A stretch of DNA of 64,000 bases, taken from positions 310,001 through 374,000 of the forward strand of contig NZ_BAAAFH010000007.1 in NCBI RefSeq assembly GCF_039523435.1, given 5' to 3'. A model generated the notes under the pieces. It did no database searches and was not told the origin of the DNA. It saw only the letters and a list, made by a program, of their open reading frames with translations. A program made the translations under genes and the position numbers. The stretch comes from Wandonia haliotis. Lineage in GTDB: Bacteria > Bacteroidota > Bacteroidia > Flavobacteriales_D > Crocinitomicaceae. Below, piece by piece: positions 16,464-24,980 of this stretch. Numbering within the stretch: the first letter of the stretch is position 1; each line of letters begins with the position of its first letter.

Positions 16464-16496
16464 CAAAGATAGAGTAAAAATAAAATGCAAAACAAA
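16464..16496 (-). promoter_or_regulatory. Promoter of the met operon
   Basis: Minus strand: TTTG (16493-16496), 21 bases, then TATCTTTG (16464-16471), a near-ideal Bacteroidota promoter. Transcription should start near 16458, about 20 bases before the riboswitch. Confidence 0.8.
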
Positions 16497-17010
16497 CTTT
16501 TTTTCAAAAAAAACACTAAAACATTAATAATAAATAAGTTACTCTGAATGATTTACGATTCAAAATGAACACAAAAGCGATCAAATGGAAATTCAACCTG
16601 AAGACATAACTTCCTCTAATCTTTGTTTAACGCATCGTCCTCCACCATAATCATCTGATAGTTTAGGATTTTTCCAACAGCAAAATACGATCACGAAACA
16701 CGTGCCGTCGGAAGTATTGCCAATTTTTTTGTTAACAACACTCCCATTGATGCATTAGCATTCAATAACTCAAAATAGTCTTGTCTTTTCGGTGTCACGT
16801 AGAAATACATTCTATTTACTACTATTTAATTATCAAAAATTGATTGAAACACTACACTTTTTAACTTCCACCCCGCGGAAAAATGTTCCTTCTTTTTTCG
16901 AGTAAGTTCATTCATTACGTTTGCCAAGAAGACTTATCAATGCTTAATTCTCGACAGGATTTTCTTGACTTCAAAACCAAATTTCTATTAAGTAAACAAA
17001 ATAAATTATT
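16497..17010. other. 514-base non-coding stretch between met promoter and adhesin operon
   Basis: No open frame, RNA gene or strong hairpin that I can support. The sequence is AT-rich with several A-runs near 16501-16545. It must contain the promoter of the secreted-protein operon at 17011, but no TAnnTTTG box stands out near that ATG. Confidence 0.5.
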
Positions 17011-17937
17011 ATGAAAAAAAGTACATTTCTTTCTGGCGTTTTTGGCATCGTATGTGCGCTTGCTACTCATGGACAAAACACTTTCCCTCCTGTAGGAAAT
17101 GCGGGAATTGGAACACTCAATCCACAAGCACACTTAGATCTGATTGTGAACGGAAATAGTCCGAATACCTATTCTGGATTTCGACTTACCACTCCTTCAA
17201 TACTCAGTACTACAAGCCCGCTGACAACCGCCTTTCAAATTCGTCGTTCGGGTTTTTCTAATTCATTCTACTCCCTTTTTGTTGTCAAGCCAAACGGAAA
17301 CATCGGGATTGGTGTAGAACCCAATGATCCACTTCTAGCATCACGCAGACTTGTAGTCACCGACAACAATGTAAACAAGGTTGACCTCAATGTTAAAGGT
17401 TTTGCCCTCGTTGACGGACAAAGTGCCTCCGTTCTTTTCGGGGGGACCGGTGGGGAACAATACGGACAATGGGGAATCGAATACAACCAATATGCGACAA
17501 CGCCAGGTCTGAATTTTTGGAAGCCTGCAGGCAGTAATAACTTCGGGAATTACTATATGTTTATGGCAGACAATGGAAAAATAAGTATGGGTCTTGATCC
17601 AAACAATACAGCTACCTATAACGGAGACTATCGCTTGTATGTAAAAGATGGGATTATGACAGAAAAAGTCAAAGTTGCAGTCCATACTACCAACGACTGG
17701 GCAGATTATGTTTTTAAAAAAGACTACTCTTTAATGCCGCTCAACGAAGTAGAACGTTTTATCTCGCAGAACGGTCATTTACCAAACATTCCGAGCGCTG
17801 AAAACATTATGAATGAAGGAATTGATATAGCCAAAATGGACGCAAAGCTCCTGGAAAAGATTGAGGAACTCACACTGTACATTATTGAACAAGACAAACG
17901 AATTGCTGAATTAGAGAATCAATCTAAAAACGATTAA
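17011..17937 (+). CDS. Secreted adhesin-like protein with conserved C-terminal coiled-coil module
   Basis: A 308-residue protein. Residues 1-22 are a signal peptide (GVFGIVCALATHGQ). The middle is rich in Gly, Asn and beta-strand patterns with tail-fibre-like wording (NAGIGTLNPQAHLDL, NGNIGIGVEPNDP). The C-terminus has the module common in Bacteroidota surface proteins: DYVFKKDYSLMPLNEVERF, GHLPNIPSAENI, then a short coiled coil (LLEKIEELTLYIIEQDKRI). That module probably trimerises or folds the fibre; no type IX sorting domain is present. It is followed after one base by a secreted glycosidase, so the two form an operon. Confidence 0.75.
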   Translation: MKKSTFLSGVFGIVCALATHGQNTFPPVGNAGIGTLNPQAHLDLIVNGNSPNTYSGFRLTTPSILSTTSPLTTAFQIRRSGFSNSFYSLFVVKPNGNIGIGVEPNDPLLASRRLVVTDNNVNKVDLNVKGFALVDGQSASVLFGGTGGEQYGQWGIEYNQYATTPGLNFWKPAGSNNFGNYYMFMADNGKISMGLDPNNTATYNGDYRLYVKDGIMTEKVKVAVHTTNDWADYVFKKDYSLMPLNEVERFISQNGHLPNIPSAENIMNEGIDIAKMDAKLLEKIEELTLYIIEQDKRIAELENQSKND

Positions 17938-17938
17938 T

Positions 17939-20794
17939 ATGAAATTCACTAGAATAATTTCCATATTCGGCGGGTTCCTTATGTGGAATTCAGCCGTCAG
18001 TCAGAGCGTGTTTGACTGTCAACCTCAGCTATCAGTAGTGACACAAAACCAAATTTATGTCCCAAATCCATTCTTTTATCAACGATGCATTACTTTCGAT
18101 CAGAACACCAACTATGTGTATGACCAAACCTCTCAATATCCTTATGCAGACATCCATTTGCGAGCCGGAAAAAGTATCACCATAGAACCCGGTTTCAGAG
18201 CCGGACAGTTCGCAAATATTCCCAATCAAGGGACAGGTAGTTTTCTTGCAGATATTGATCCTGAACCTGTAAGTCCGTTCGACGTCGCTGTGATGAATTA
18301 TCCAAACACGGAGAATATTCTAAAAAACGCGCGTTTTGAGCTTGGTGTAGAATTGCCTGCCACTATTCAAAATGCCATTAACAACTTTCTTTTAGATCAA
18401 GCCGGTGCAAAAATCAATCCCTATCTCTCCTGGGAAATCGAAGTAACGGCAGACTTCTATCGTGTGGCAAATCCAAGCGATATCCATACAATTCACGGAT
18501 TTCACTATGTTCCATACGAAAGTGAAGAATTACCGCTCCCACCCGTGGGAACACCGACAGGCGGACCAACGGGTGCAGGATTCCTTGACCTTTTGGGTGA
18601 TTGGACTGAACAACCAAACGATTACCCTTTTCGAATTCGGTTTGCCCCACCGGCAACCGGTGATTGGGTTGGGCAAATTCACATCAAGACACCTGGGCAA
18701 ATTATCTCTTCTACTCCTTTCCCGTTCCGTGTGATACCATCTACGATTCAACCACCTGTCACTGTTGGAGCGAACAAGCGTTACCTTGAACGAGGAGGAC
18801 AAAGCTTTATGCCACTTGGGAACAACCTAAAATGGCCACGAACCACCTGTCCAATCGATCAGGAATTAGCCGCAGTGATGGGATACAACGGCGGAAGCGC
18901 CCCTTCATGGAACAATATAGAACAATATAAAGCCTATACACCCCCTGTTCGCACTTATCGAAAGTTCCGTGAACAAATCGATGCCCTGGCCGACGGAGGC
19001 GCTAACACCTTTAGAATGCTTATGGCCCCACAATCAAACGAAATAGAATTTGAGGAGCTCGGGAATTATTATAGACGTCAGCATATTGCCTATGAAATGG
19101 ATAAAATTGTCTATAAAGCAGAAGAGCGAGATATGTTGATTAACTGGAACATGCAGGTACACTTCCCGTACACAACAGGTCTTTATTGGATTCATTATTG
19201 GGATTGGGCAGAAGACCCGAACGATCCAAATGAATTTGGTAATTGTTATCAGTCACTACCGAATGTAAACAAACCCATTGACTTTTTTGAACAAGCGGAA
19301 GCCCGAAAATATTACAAGGAACGTTTGCGCTACATTCTGGCCCGATGGGGTTACTCCAATAATATTCTCGCCTTTGAGCTCTTTAGTGAAATTGATCAAA
19401 TTGGATCTGAAGCTGCAATAAATTGGGCGGATACAACGCTATATACAGCCTATTGCGAATACAGCGCAAGCTCAGAAAACAATGGCGTAAGCGGGTGTTC
19501 ACTAAATGACCCTAAGTATCAAATTAATCAACAAACAATCCAAGATTGGCAGACTGATATGATTAACTATATGCACAATATCTTGGGTCATGACAAACAT
19601 CTCTATCAAGTAAGCTATGCCGGTAAACCAGGGGATTTTGATCATTCTTACGTAATACCAGATGTTGACTTCATCGATAGAAATGTATACGATGCTACCA
19701 TATATCATAATGAAAACAACACTGTTTCTTTCGACTTTCCTAGATTACAGGTAAAAAGTATGTCAATAAATTCAGGTCAAACAAACTATTTCGATTTTTA
19801 TGGTCGAAAACCAGCATGGTATAGTGAAACCGGGCCTTCCTCAGTAGAATCAAAAGGATGTGATAAGCAAATTGAAATGGTTCGAAATCAATGGAAAATG
19901 CTGTTTTCTGGAGTCTCTGGTGCTCTTGATTGGGAAAGTGATATTCATCAATTTAACAATTATGGTGTTTTCGGTAAAATGAACACTTTTTTAACTGGAG
20001 TAAATTTGGATCAAGACAAGTGGCATCCAGGAAATACTTCATTAGTGCTTAATACATCAACATGGAATTATTCCTCAGGATGGAATACGGACATGGTTCG
20101 CAATGACAAGAGAGGCGATCTCATGTACCTGCGCAAAGGAAATGCAGATGAAGCAATTGGCATGATCACCAATACCACCTACAACTACTATAATCACGGA
20201 CAACAACCAACAATAAGCTGTTTTGAAAATGAGCCATGCAGTTTTTCATGGGCTTCAACACCAATTGCAGATGCCAACATGAACCAGCAACTTATCTCTT
20301 CTCAGGACAAAAAGGGAATGCTACGACTTCGTGGAATGGATGCAACCAAGTACCGGATTGATTACTATTGGTCGCACAATCCGACGAGTATCATTCACAC
20401 CTCTTACGGCTGGGGACCTATGATCCAACTAGAGTACGATATGGAAGGGAACAATAATGAATATATTATGTTGTTCAAAGCCTCTCGTGTGTGGGAAAAA
20501 TCTGTGGACAGGGTTGTTGAAGAAGAACGTGAAGAAGTTCAACTAATTCACCAGAATCTCTTCGTTTATCCAAATCCAAGCGATGGCGAGTTTAGGGTCG
20601 AATTGAACGAAGAAGTATTTTCTGAAAATCTATCGGTTACTGTTACAGATATGCTGGGTAGAATAGTTTACAAAGAAGAAAATATCCCAAGCAACACATT
20701 TGATGTTAGAATAACAGGTAAAGATCCCGGGGTGTATGTAGTTATTGTTATGAGAGGCGAGCAAAAATGGGTCAACAAGGTGATTCTGGAGTAG
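17939..20794 (+). CDS. Secreted GH5-like glycoside hydrolase with DUF5060-like and type IX sorting domains
   Basis: A 951-residue exported enzyme likely to cut a polysaccharide. Order: signal peptide (1-22); a beta-rich region with DIHLRAGKSITIEPGF; a DUF5060-like fold with FRIRFAPPATGDWVG; a (beta/alpha)8-like domain from about 275 (ALADGGANTFRMLMAP); and a type IX C-terminal domain from about 876 (VYPNPSDGEF to VNKVILE). Candidate catalytic residues are Glu484 in FELFSEID (acid/base) and Glu630 in YSETGPS (nucleophile). The residue before Glu484 is Ser, not the usual Asn of clan GH-A. The last domain predicts export through the type IX system and anchoring at or release from the surface. 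Substrate unknown. Confidence 0.8.
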   Translation: MKFTRIISIFGGFLMWNSAVSQSVFDCQPQLSVVTQNQIYVPNPFFYQRCITFDQNTNYVYDQTSQYPYADIHLRAGKSITIEPGFRAGQFANIPNQGTGSFLADIDPEPVSPFDVAVMNYPNTENILKNARFELGVELPATIQNAINNFLLDQAGAKINPYLSWEIEVTADFYRVANPSDIHTIHGFHYVPYESEELPLPPVGTPTGGPTGAGFLDLLGDWTEQPNDYPFRIRFAPPATGDWVGQIHIKTPGQIISSTPFPFRVIPSTIQPPVTVGANKRYLERGGQSFMPLGNNLKWPRTTCPIDQELAAVMGYNGGSAPSWNNIEQYKAYTPPVRTYRKFREQIDALADGGANTFRMLMAPQSNEIEFEELGNYYRRQHIAYEMDKIVYKAEERDMLINWNMQVHFPYTTGLYWIHYWDWAEDPNDPNEFGNCYQSLPNVNKPIDFFEQAEARKYYKERLRYILARWGYSNNILAFELFSEIDQIGSEAAINWADTTLYTAYCEYSASSENNGVSGCSLNDPKYQINQQTIQDWQTDMINYMHNILGHDKHLYQVSYAGKPGDFDHSYVIPDVDFIDRNVYDATIYHNENNTVSFDFPRLQVKSMSINSGQTNYFDFYGRKPAWYSETGPSSVESKGCDKQIEMVRNQWKMLFSGVSGALDWESDIHQFNNYGVFGKMNTFLTGVNLDQDKWHPGNTSLVLNTSTWNYSSGWNTDMVRNDKRGDLMYLRKGNADEAIGMITNTTYNYYNHGQQPTISCFENEPCSFSWASTPIADANMNQQLISSQDKKGMLRLRGMDATKYRIDYYWSHNPTSIIHTSYGWGPMIQLEYDMEGNNNEYIMLFKASRVWEKSVDRVVEEEREEVQLIHQNLFVYPNPSDGEFRVELNEEVFSENLSVTVTDMLGRIVYKEENIPSNTFDVRITGKDPGVYVVIVMRGEQKWVNKVILE

Positions 20795-20866
20795 CTCTTC
20801 TTGTTCCCTTGATCATCGGTCAACCCGATATTCTATTCAAGGAAAATCTTTAAGTAAAGAAAGACT

Positions 20867-20902
20867 AAGAGGCTGCCCCTTTTGAGACAGCCTCTTTCTT
20901 TT
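20867..20902. terminator. Terminator after the glycosidase operon
   Basis: Nine-bp stem AAGAGGCTG / CAGCCTCTT (20867-20875 and 20888-20896) followed by TCTTTTAT. It sits between convergent genes and may serve efp as well. Confidence 0.85.
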
Positions 20903-20920
20903 ATCCAATAAAAATGAATT

Positions 20921-21487
20921 CTAATTCTTCACTCTTTCCACATATTCACCAGTACGCGTATCGACTTTGATACGTTCACCTGTATCAATAAAAAGAGGAA
21001 CACGTATTTCTGCCCCAGTATCAATAGTTGCCGGCTTCATTGTGTTGGTTGCTGTATCACCTTTAATTCCAGGCTCTGTATAGGTTACTTCGGCCTCAAT
21101 TGTAATAGGAAGATCTACCAACAATGGCATTTCTTCTTCGGCATGGAAAGTAATTTCACAGATCATTCCTTCCTGAAGGAACAGAGGCTTTTCAATTAAT
21201 TTTGCCTCGATATTTACCTGCTCATAGTTTTCAGTATTCATGAAAACATACATATTCCCTTCCTGGTACAGGTATTGATAATTACGTCTTTCAATACGAA
21301 CCGGCTCAATTTTGTGTCCGGAAGAAAAAGTATTATCCAATACTTTCCCTGTTTCAATATGCTTTAGCTTCGTTCTCACAAAAGCCGGTCCTTTACCCGG
21401 TTTCACGTGTTGAAACTCTATAATCGTATACAATTTATCATTAAATCGAATACACAAACCATTTCTAATATCAGCCGTTGTTGCCAT
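20921..21487 (-). CDS. efp: Elongation factor P
   Basis: Relieves ribosomes stalled at polyproline stretches by acting at the peptidyl-tRNA. 188 residues, full length. The domain I tip loop reads VKPGKGPAFVRTKL, with Lys32 at the place that is modified in many bacteria. The C-terminal OB domains end with IKGDTATNTMKPATIDTGAEIRV, then the VDTRTGEYVERV tail. It lies downstream of lpxA in a common Bacteroidota order, but has its own -7 box (TAAATTTG, 21514-21521). Confidence 0.97.
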   Translation of the reverse strand: MATTADIRNGLCIRFNDKLYTIIEFQHVKPGKGPAFVRTKLKHIETGKVLDNTFSSGHKIEPVRIERRNYQYLYQEGNMYVFMNTENYEQVNIEAKLIEKPLFLQEGMICEITFHAEEEMPLLVDLPITIEAEVTYTEPGIKGDTATNTMKPATIDTGAEIRVPLFIDTGERIKVDTRTGEYVERVKN

Positions 21488-21513
21488 AAAAATTATTATT
21501 GAGTCAAAAATTG

Positions 21514-21521
21514 CAAATTTA
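21514..21521 (-). promoter_or_regulatory. -7 box of efp
   Basis: TAAATTTG on the minus strand, 26 bases before the efp ATG. It shows that efp need not depend on the lpx transcript. Confidence 0.55.
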
Positions 21522-21552
21522 ATTACCTGATTTTAAATTGCGAAATAAAAAA

Positions 21553-22329
21553 TCACATCGGACCTCTGATAATACCTTTATCTGATTCCGCAATAAATTG
21601 AAGAACCTGCTCTCTCTCCGGACAATCCGGAACTTCAAGCTTAATCTGTTCGATCGCTTTAGACATATTGGTATTCATTACAAACAGGATACGATAGATA
21701 TCTTCTACCACCTTGATTCCTTCATCAGACATTCCTCTTCGCCGTAAACCGATTGCATTTACACCTGCAAATGTAAGGGGCTCTCTCGCCACACGAATAA
21801 AAGGCGGAACGTTTTTACGAATAAGAGAAGCGCCCGCAACAAAAGCATGAGCTCCTACACGAACAAATTGTTGGGTACCCACTTTTCCTTCCAGTATAGC
21901 ATAGTCTTCAATCACATTATGCCCTGAAAGTCCGGTATAATTTGCTAAAATCACATTATTTCCAATAATACAATCGTGAGCAACATGGACATACCCCATC
22001 AACAGGCAATTATTACCAACAACTGTCTTCATTCTGTCACTGGTACCTCTGTGAATAGTAACACACTCCCGAATGATTGTATTATTACCAATTTCACAGG
22101 TTGTGTACTCTCCACCAAACTTTAAATCCTGAGGAACAGCACCAATAATTGCACCTGGAAAGATTTCACAGTTTTCACCGATTCTCGTACCTGGGTAGAT
22201 TACAACATTAGGACCGATTTTTGTCCCTTTACCTATCTTCACATCCTCATAAATAGTTGAGAATTGTTCAACTACCACTCCCTCTGCCAACTCTGCCTTC
22301 GGAGAAACTACCGCAAGTTCACTTATCAT
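21553..22329 (-). CDS. lpxA: UDP-N-acetylglucosamine acyltransferase
   Basis: First step of lipid A synthesis: moves 3-hydroxyacyl from ACP to the 3-OH of UDP-GlcNAc. The 258 residues form a left-handed beta-helix of hexapeptide repeats (VKIGKGTKIGPNVVIYPGTR). The catalytic base is the second His of GYVHVAHDC. The C-terminal helical part has AGVNAIGLRRRGM. The start overlaps the lpxC-fabZ stop by four bases, so the genes are coupled. Confidence 0.96.
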   Translation of the reverse strand: MISELAVVSPKAELAEGVVVEQFSTIYEDVKIGKGTKIGPNVVIYPGTRIGENCEIFPGAIIGAVPQDLKFGGEYTTCEIGNNTIIRECVTIHRGTSDRMKTVVGNNCLLMGYVHVAHDCIIGNNVILANYTGLSGHNVIEDYAILEGKVGTQQFVRVGAHAFVAGASLIRKNVPPFIRVAREPLTFAGVNAIGLRRRGMSDEGIKVVEDIYRILFVMNTNMSKAIEQIKLEVPDCPEREQVLQFIAESDKGIIRGPM

Positions 22330-23723
22330 TCTTTCTCTTTTACAATTTGAGCTAACATCATTGCCTCTGATACGATTTGACCATCCACATAAGCCGTTCC
22401 CTTCATATTTACCAGTCCCCTACGAATCGGACTAACCAGCCTCAATTCAAAAACAACTGTATCTCCGGGAATAACTTTCTGCTTAAACTTAGACTCATCA
22501 ATTTTCAGGAAATACGTCATCCATTTTTCAGGTTCCTCTACCTGATTCAATGCGAAAATACCTCCGACCTGGGCCATAGCTTCCACCTGAAGAACTCCTG
22601 GCATTACCGGATTCCCCGGAAAATGTCCCTGGAAGAAAGGCTCATTCATCGTTACATTCTTCATACCGATCACATAGTCCTCTCCCATTTCTGTGATTCT
22701 ATCCACCAGCAAAAATGGATAACGATGCGGAAGCATGCTCTCAATCATATTGATATCGTAGAGCGTTTTTGACAAATCAAATCTTCTTCCCTCTTTCTCC
22801 TGCTTACGGATTTGTTCTTTCAGAACTTTTGCAAACTGCACATTTCCATAATGTCCCGGACGGGCTGCAAGAATATGTGCTTTTATGAATTTCCCTACCA
22901 ACGCCAGGTCACCAACTATATCCAATAGTTTGTGACGTGCAGGTTCATTTTCAAATTGCATTTTTGTACTGTTCAGTACACCAATACCTCTGATCTCTAC
23001 TTTCAATTTCTCTTTTCCAAGTAGCTCGGCCAAACGATCCAATTCATCCTGAGAAACGTGCTCCCGTTCTACCAGAACGATTGCATTGTCCAGGTCACCT
23101 CCTTTAATCAACCCGTTTTTCGCCAGGTATTCTAATTCTTTAAGAAATACAAATGTTCTGCATCTCGAAATGTGCTCATTGAACTCTTCCATATTGTACA
23201 TGGAAGCATGTTGTGTCCCTAAAACCGGTGAGTTATAATCCACCATTACGGTCAGACGGTACACCGAATCAGGAATTGCCAAAAACTCAATACCTCTTTC
23301 TTCGTCTTCCCAGGGAATATTTGTATTCAACTCAAAATATTCCCGATCTGCATTCTGCTCCTCAAACCCGACCGATAGAATTCCTTCTACAAAAGGATAC
23401 GAACTACCGTCCATAATAGGCATTTCAGGTCCGTCAATCTGAATCAAAGCATTATCTATCATATTTCCATGCAAAGCAGCTAAAATATGCTCCACAGTGT
23501 AAACTCTCGCTCCATTTTGCTCAAGAGTTGTCCCTCTGTTAGTTGCAACAACAAGATCACAATCCGCTTTGATAACAGGTTGACCTTCCAGATCAACACG
23601 CTGGAATTTATATCCGTGATTTTCCTTTGCAGGACAAATAGTAACTTTAACTTTTTCACCTGTATGCAGTCCTACTCCTACAAATGAAACCGGTGCTTTC
23701 AGCGTTCTCTGCTTTTCGTTCAT
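22326..23723 (-). CDS. lpxC-fabZ: Bifunctional LpxC deacetylase / FabZ dehydratase
   Basis: A 465-residue fusion typical of Bacteroidota. Residues 1 to about 295 are the zinc deacetylase LpxC, which commits UDP-3-O-acyl-GlcNAc to lipid A; zinc ligands are the His of YTVEHILAALHG and the His and Asp of ARHKLLDIVGDL. Residues about 320-465 are FabZ, the 3-hydroxyacyl-ACP dehydratase of fatty acid synthesis, with HRYPFLLVDRI and the catalytic His and Glu of GHFPGNPVMPGVLQVEAMAQ. Both enzymes compete for the same hydroxyacyl pool, so fusion fixes their ratio. It lies 18 bases after lpxD. Confidence 0.97.
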   Translation of the reverse strand: MNEKQRTLKAPVSFVGVGLHTGEKVKVTICPAKENHGYKFQRVDLEGQPVIKADCDLVVATNRGTTLEQNGARVYTVEHILAALHGNMIDNALIQIDGPEMPIMDGSSYPFVEGILSVGFEEQNADREYFELNTNIPWEDEERGIEFLAIPDSVYRLTVMVDYNSPVLGTQHASMYNMEEFNEHISRCRTFVFLKELEYLAKNGLIKGGDLDNAIVLVEREHVSQDELDRLAELLGKEKLKVEIRGIGVLNSTKMQFENEPARHKLLDIVGDLALVGKFIKAHILAARPGHYGNVQFAKVLKEQIRKQEKEGRRFDLSKTLYDINMIESMLPHRYPFLLVDRITEMGEDYVIGMKNVTMNEPFFQGHFPGNPVMPGVLQVEAMAQVGGIFALNQVEEPEKWMTYFLKIDESKFKQKVIPGDTVVFELRLVSPIRRGLVNMKGTAYVDGQIVSEAMMLAQIVKEKE

Positions 23724-23741
23724 CGGGTTAATTTTCGTATT

Positions 23742-24773
23742 TTAAGATTTTAGTTTTTCTTCTATTGCTTGAAGTCGTTTGAGTATCATTGGTAATTTTC
23801 GGAAACCAAAATATGACTTTTTGAAATCTTCAATCGGAATAGCAGGCGATCCCAGTAAAACATCTCCTTCTTTTTTAATGTTATTAGGGATTCCACTTTG
23901 GGCGGCAACTTTAACTCCATCCGCTATTTTAATATGTCCGGATACGCCTACCTGACCTCCCATCATGACATTTTTCCCAACTTTTGTTGAGCCGGCAACA
24001 CCTACCTGTGCAGCCATCACCGTATTTTCTCCTATTTCTACGTTGTGAGCAATCTGTACAAGATTGTCCAACTTTACTCCTTTTCTCAGGATAGTTGATC
24101 CCAGTGTAGCCCTATCAACTGTAGTATTAGCTCCTATCTCGACAAAATCCTCAAGGACAACATTTCCAATCTGAGGAACTTTATTGTATTCATTTTCCTG
24201 GTTGGGAGCAAATCCGAACCCATCCGATCCGATAACCGCTCCTGCATGAATAACGCAGTGTTTCCCCAACACACAATCGGGATAAATTTTTACGCCCGGA
24301 TAGATTACACATCCATCACCGATCTTCACATTATCTCCGATATACGCTCCCGGGTATATTTTCACATCACTTCCAATGACAACATCTTCGCCCAGGTATG
24401 CAAAAGCTCCCAGATAAAGGTTTTCTCCTACAGATGCTGAATCAGAAATAAAACTGGGTTGTTCTATTTTAGGTTGTTTAACTCGGAATTGATTGTAGGC
24501 TTCCAATAGCTTTGCAAAACATGCATACGCATCTTCTACTTTAACTAAAGTACAACTTGCCGGGATCTCCTGACGAGGTTCAAATGTTTTGTTTACAATA
24601 ACAACAGAAGCCCCTGTCGAATAAATATACTCTTCATATTTCGGATTAGCCAAAAAAGACAATGTTCCCGGCTGCCCCTCTTCGATTTTGGAAAGACCTG
24701 TTACAGAAACATTTGAATCACCGACGATTTCTCCGTTCAAAATACCAGCAATTTGCTCTACACTAAATTCCAT
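23742..24773 (-). CDS. lpxD: UDP-3-O-(3-hydroxyacyl)glucosamine N-acyltransferase
   Basis: Third step of lipid A synthesis. 343 residues: an N-terminal uridine-binding domain (EQIAGILNGEIVGDSNVSV, then LSKIEEGQPGTLSFLANPKY), a hexapeptide-repeat beta-helix, and a C-terminal helix (FRKLPMILKRLQAIEEKL). The catalytic His lies in HAGAVIGSDGFGFAP. It heads lpxD-lpxC/fabZ-lpxA. The -7 box TACTTTTG ends four bases before the ATG, so the mRNA is probably leaderless. Confidence 0.96.
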   Translation of the reverse strand: MEFSVEQIAGILNGEIVGDSNVSVTGLSKIEEGQPGTLSFLANPKYEEYIYSTGASVVIVNKTFEPRQEIPASCTLVKVEDAYACFAKLLEAYNQFRVKQPKIEQPSFISDSASVGENLYLGAFAYLGEDVVIGSDVKIYPGAYIGDNVKIGDGCVIYPGVKIYPDCVLGKHCVIHAGAVIGSDGFGFAPNQENEYNKVPQIGNVVLEDFVEIGANTTVDRATLGSTILRKGVKLDNLVQIAHNVEIGENTVMAAQVGVAGSTKVGKNVMMGGQVGVSGHIKIADGVKVAAQSGIPNNIKKEGDVLLGSPAIPIEDFKKSYFGFRKLPMILKRLQAIEEKLKS

Positions 24774-24777
24774 CCTC

Positions 24778-24785
24778 CAAAAGTA
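24778..24785 (-). promoter_or_regulatory. -7 box of lpxD (leaderless)
   Basis: TACTTTTG on the minus strand ends four bases before the lpxD ATG. The four bases between are part of GGAGG, which cannot act as a normal ribosome-binding site this close to the start. Confidence 0.55.
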
Positions 24786-24812
24786 TAAATTCTCAACGAG
24801 TCTGAATGAATT

Positions 24813-24842
24813 CTGTTAAGACTTTATTAACAGTGTTTTTTT
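24813..24842 (+). terminator. Terminator-like hairpin between lpxD and the aminotransferase gene
   Basis: CTGTTAA / TTAACAG (7 bp, 24813-24819 and 24827-24833) followed by TGTTTTTTTC on the plus strand. No plus-strand gene lies upstream. It may block antisense transcription entering from the lpxD promoter region, or be a leader element of the aminotransferase gene. Confidence 0.4.
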
Positions 24843-24980
24843 CAAAGGTGATTCCGATCAAAAATAGATGCTTACAGAAGAGAAAACAGACACTCTTCCC
24901 TCTTTTTAAAAACGAAAACAATCAGGGTCTTTTTTCTTCGGTTTTTATTCTGCATTTTTGCGCCGTTAAATTGAATTGTT

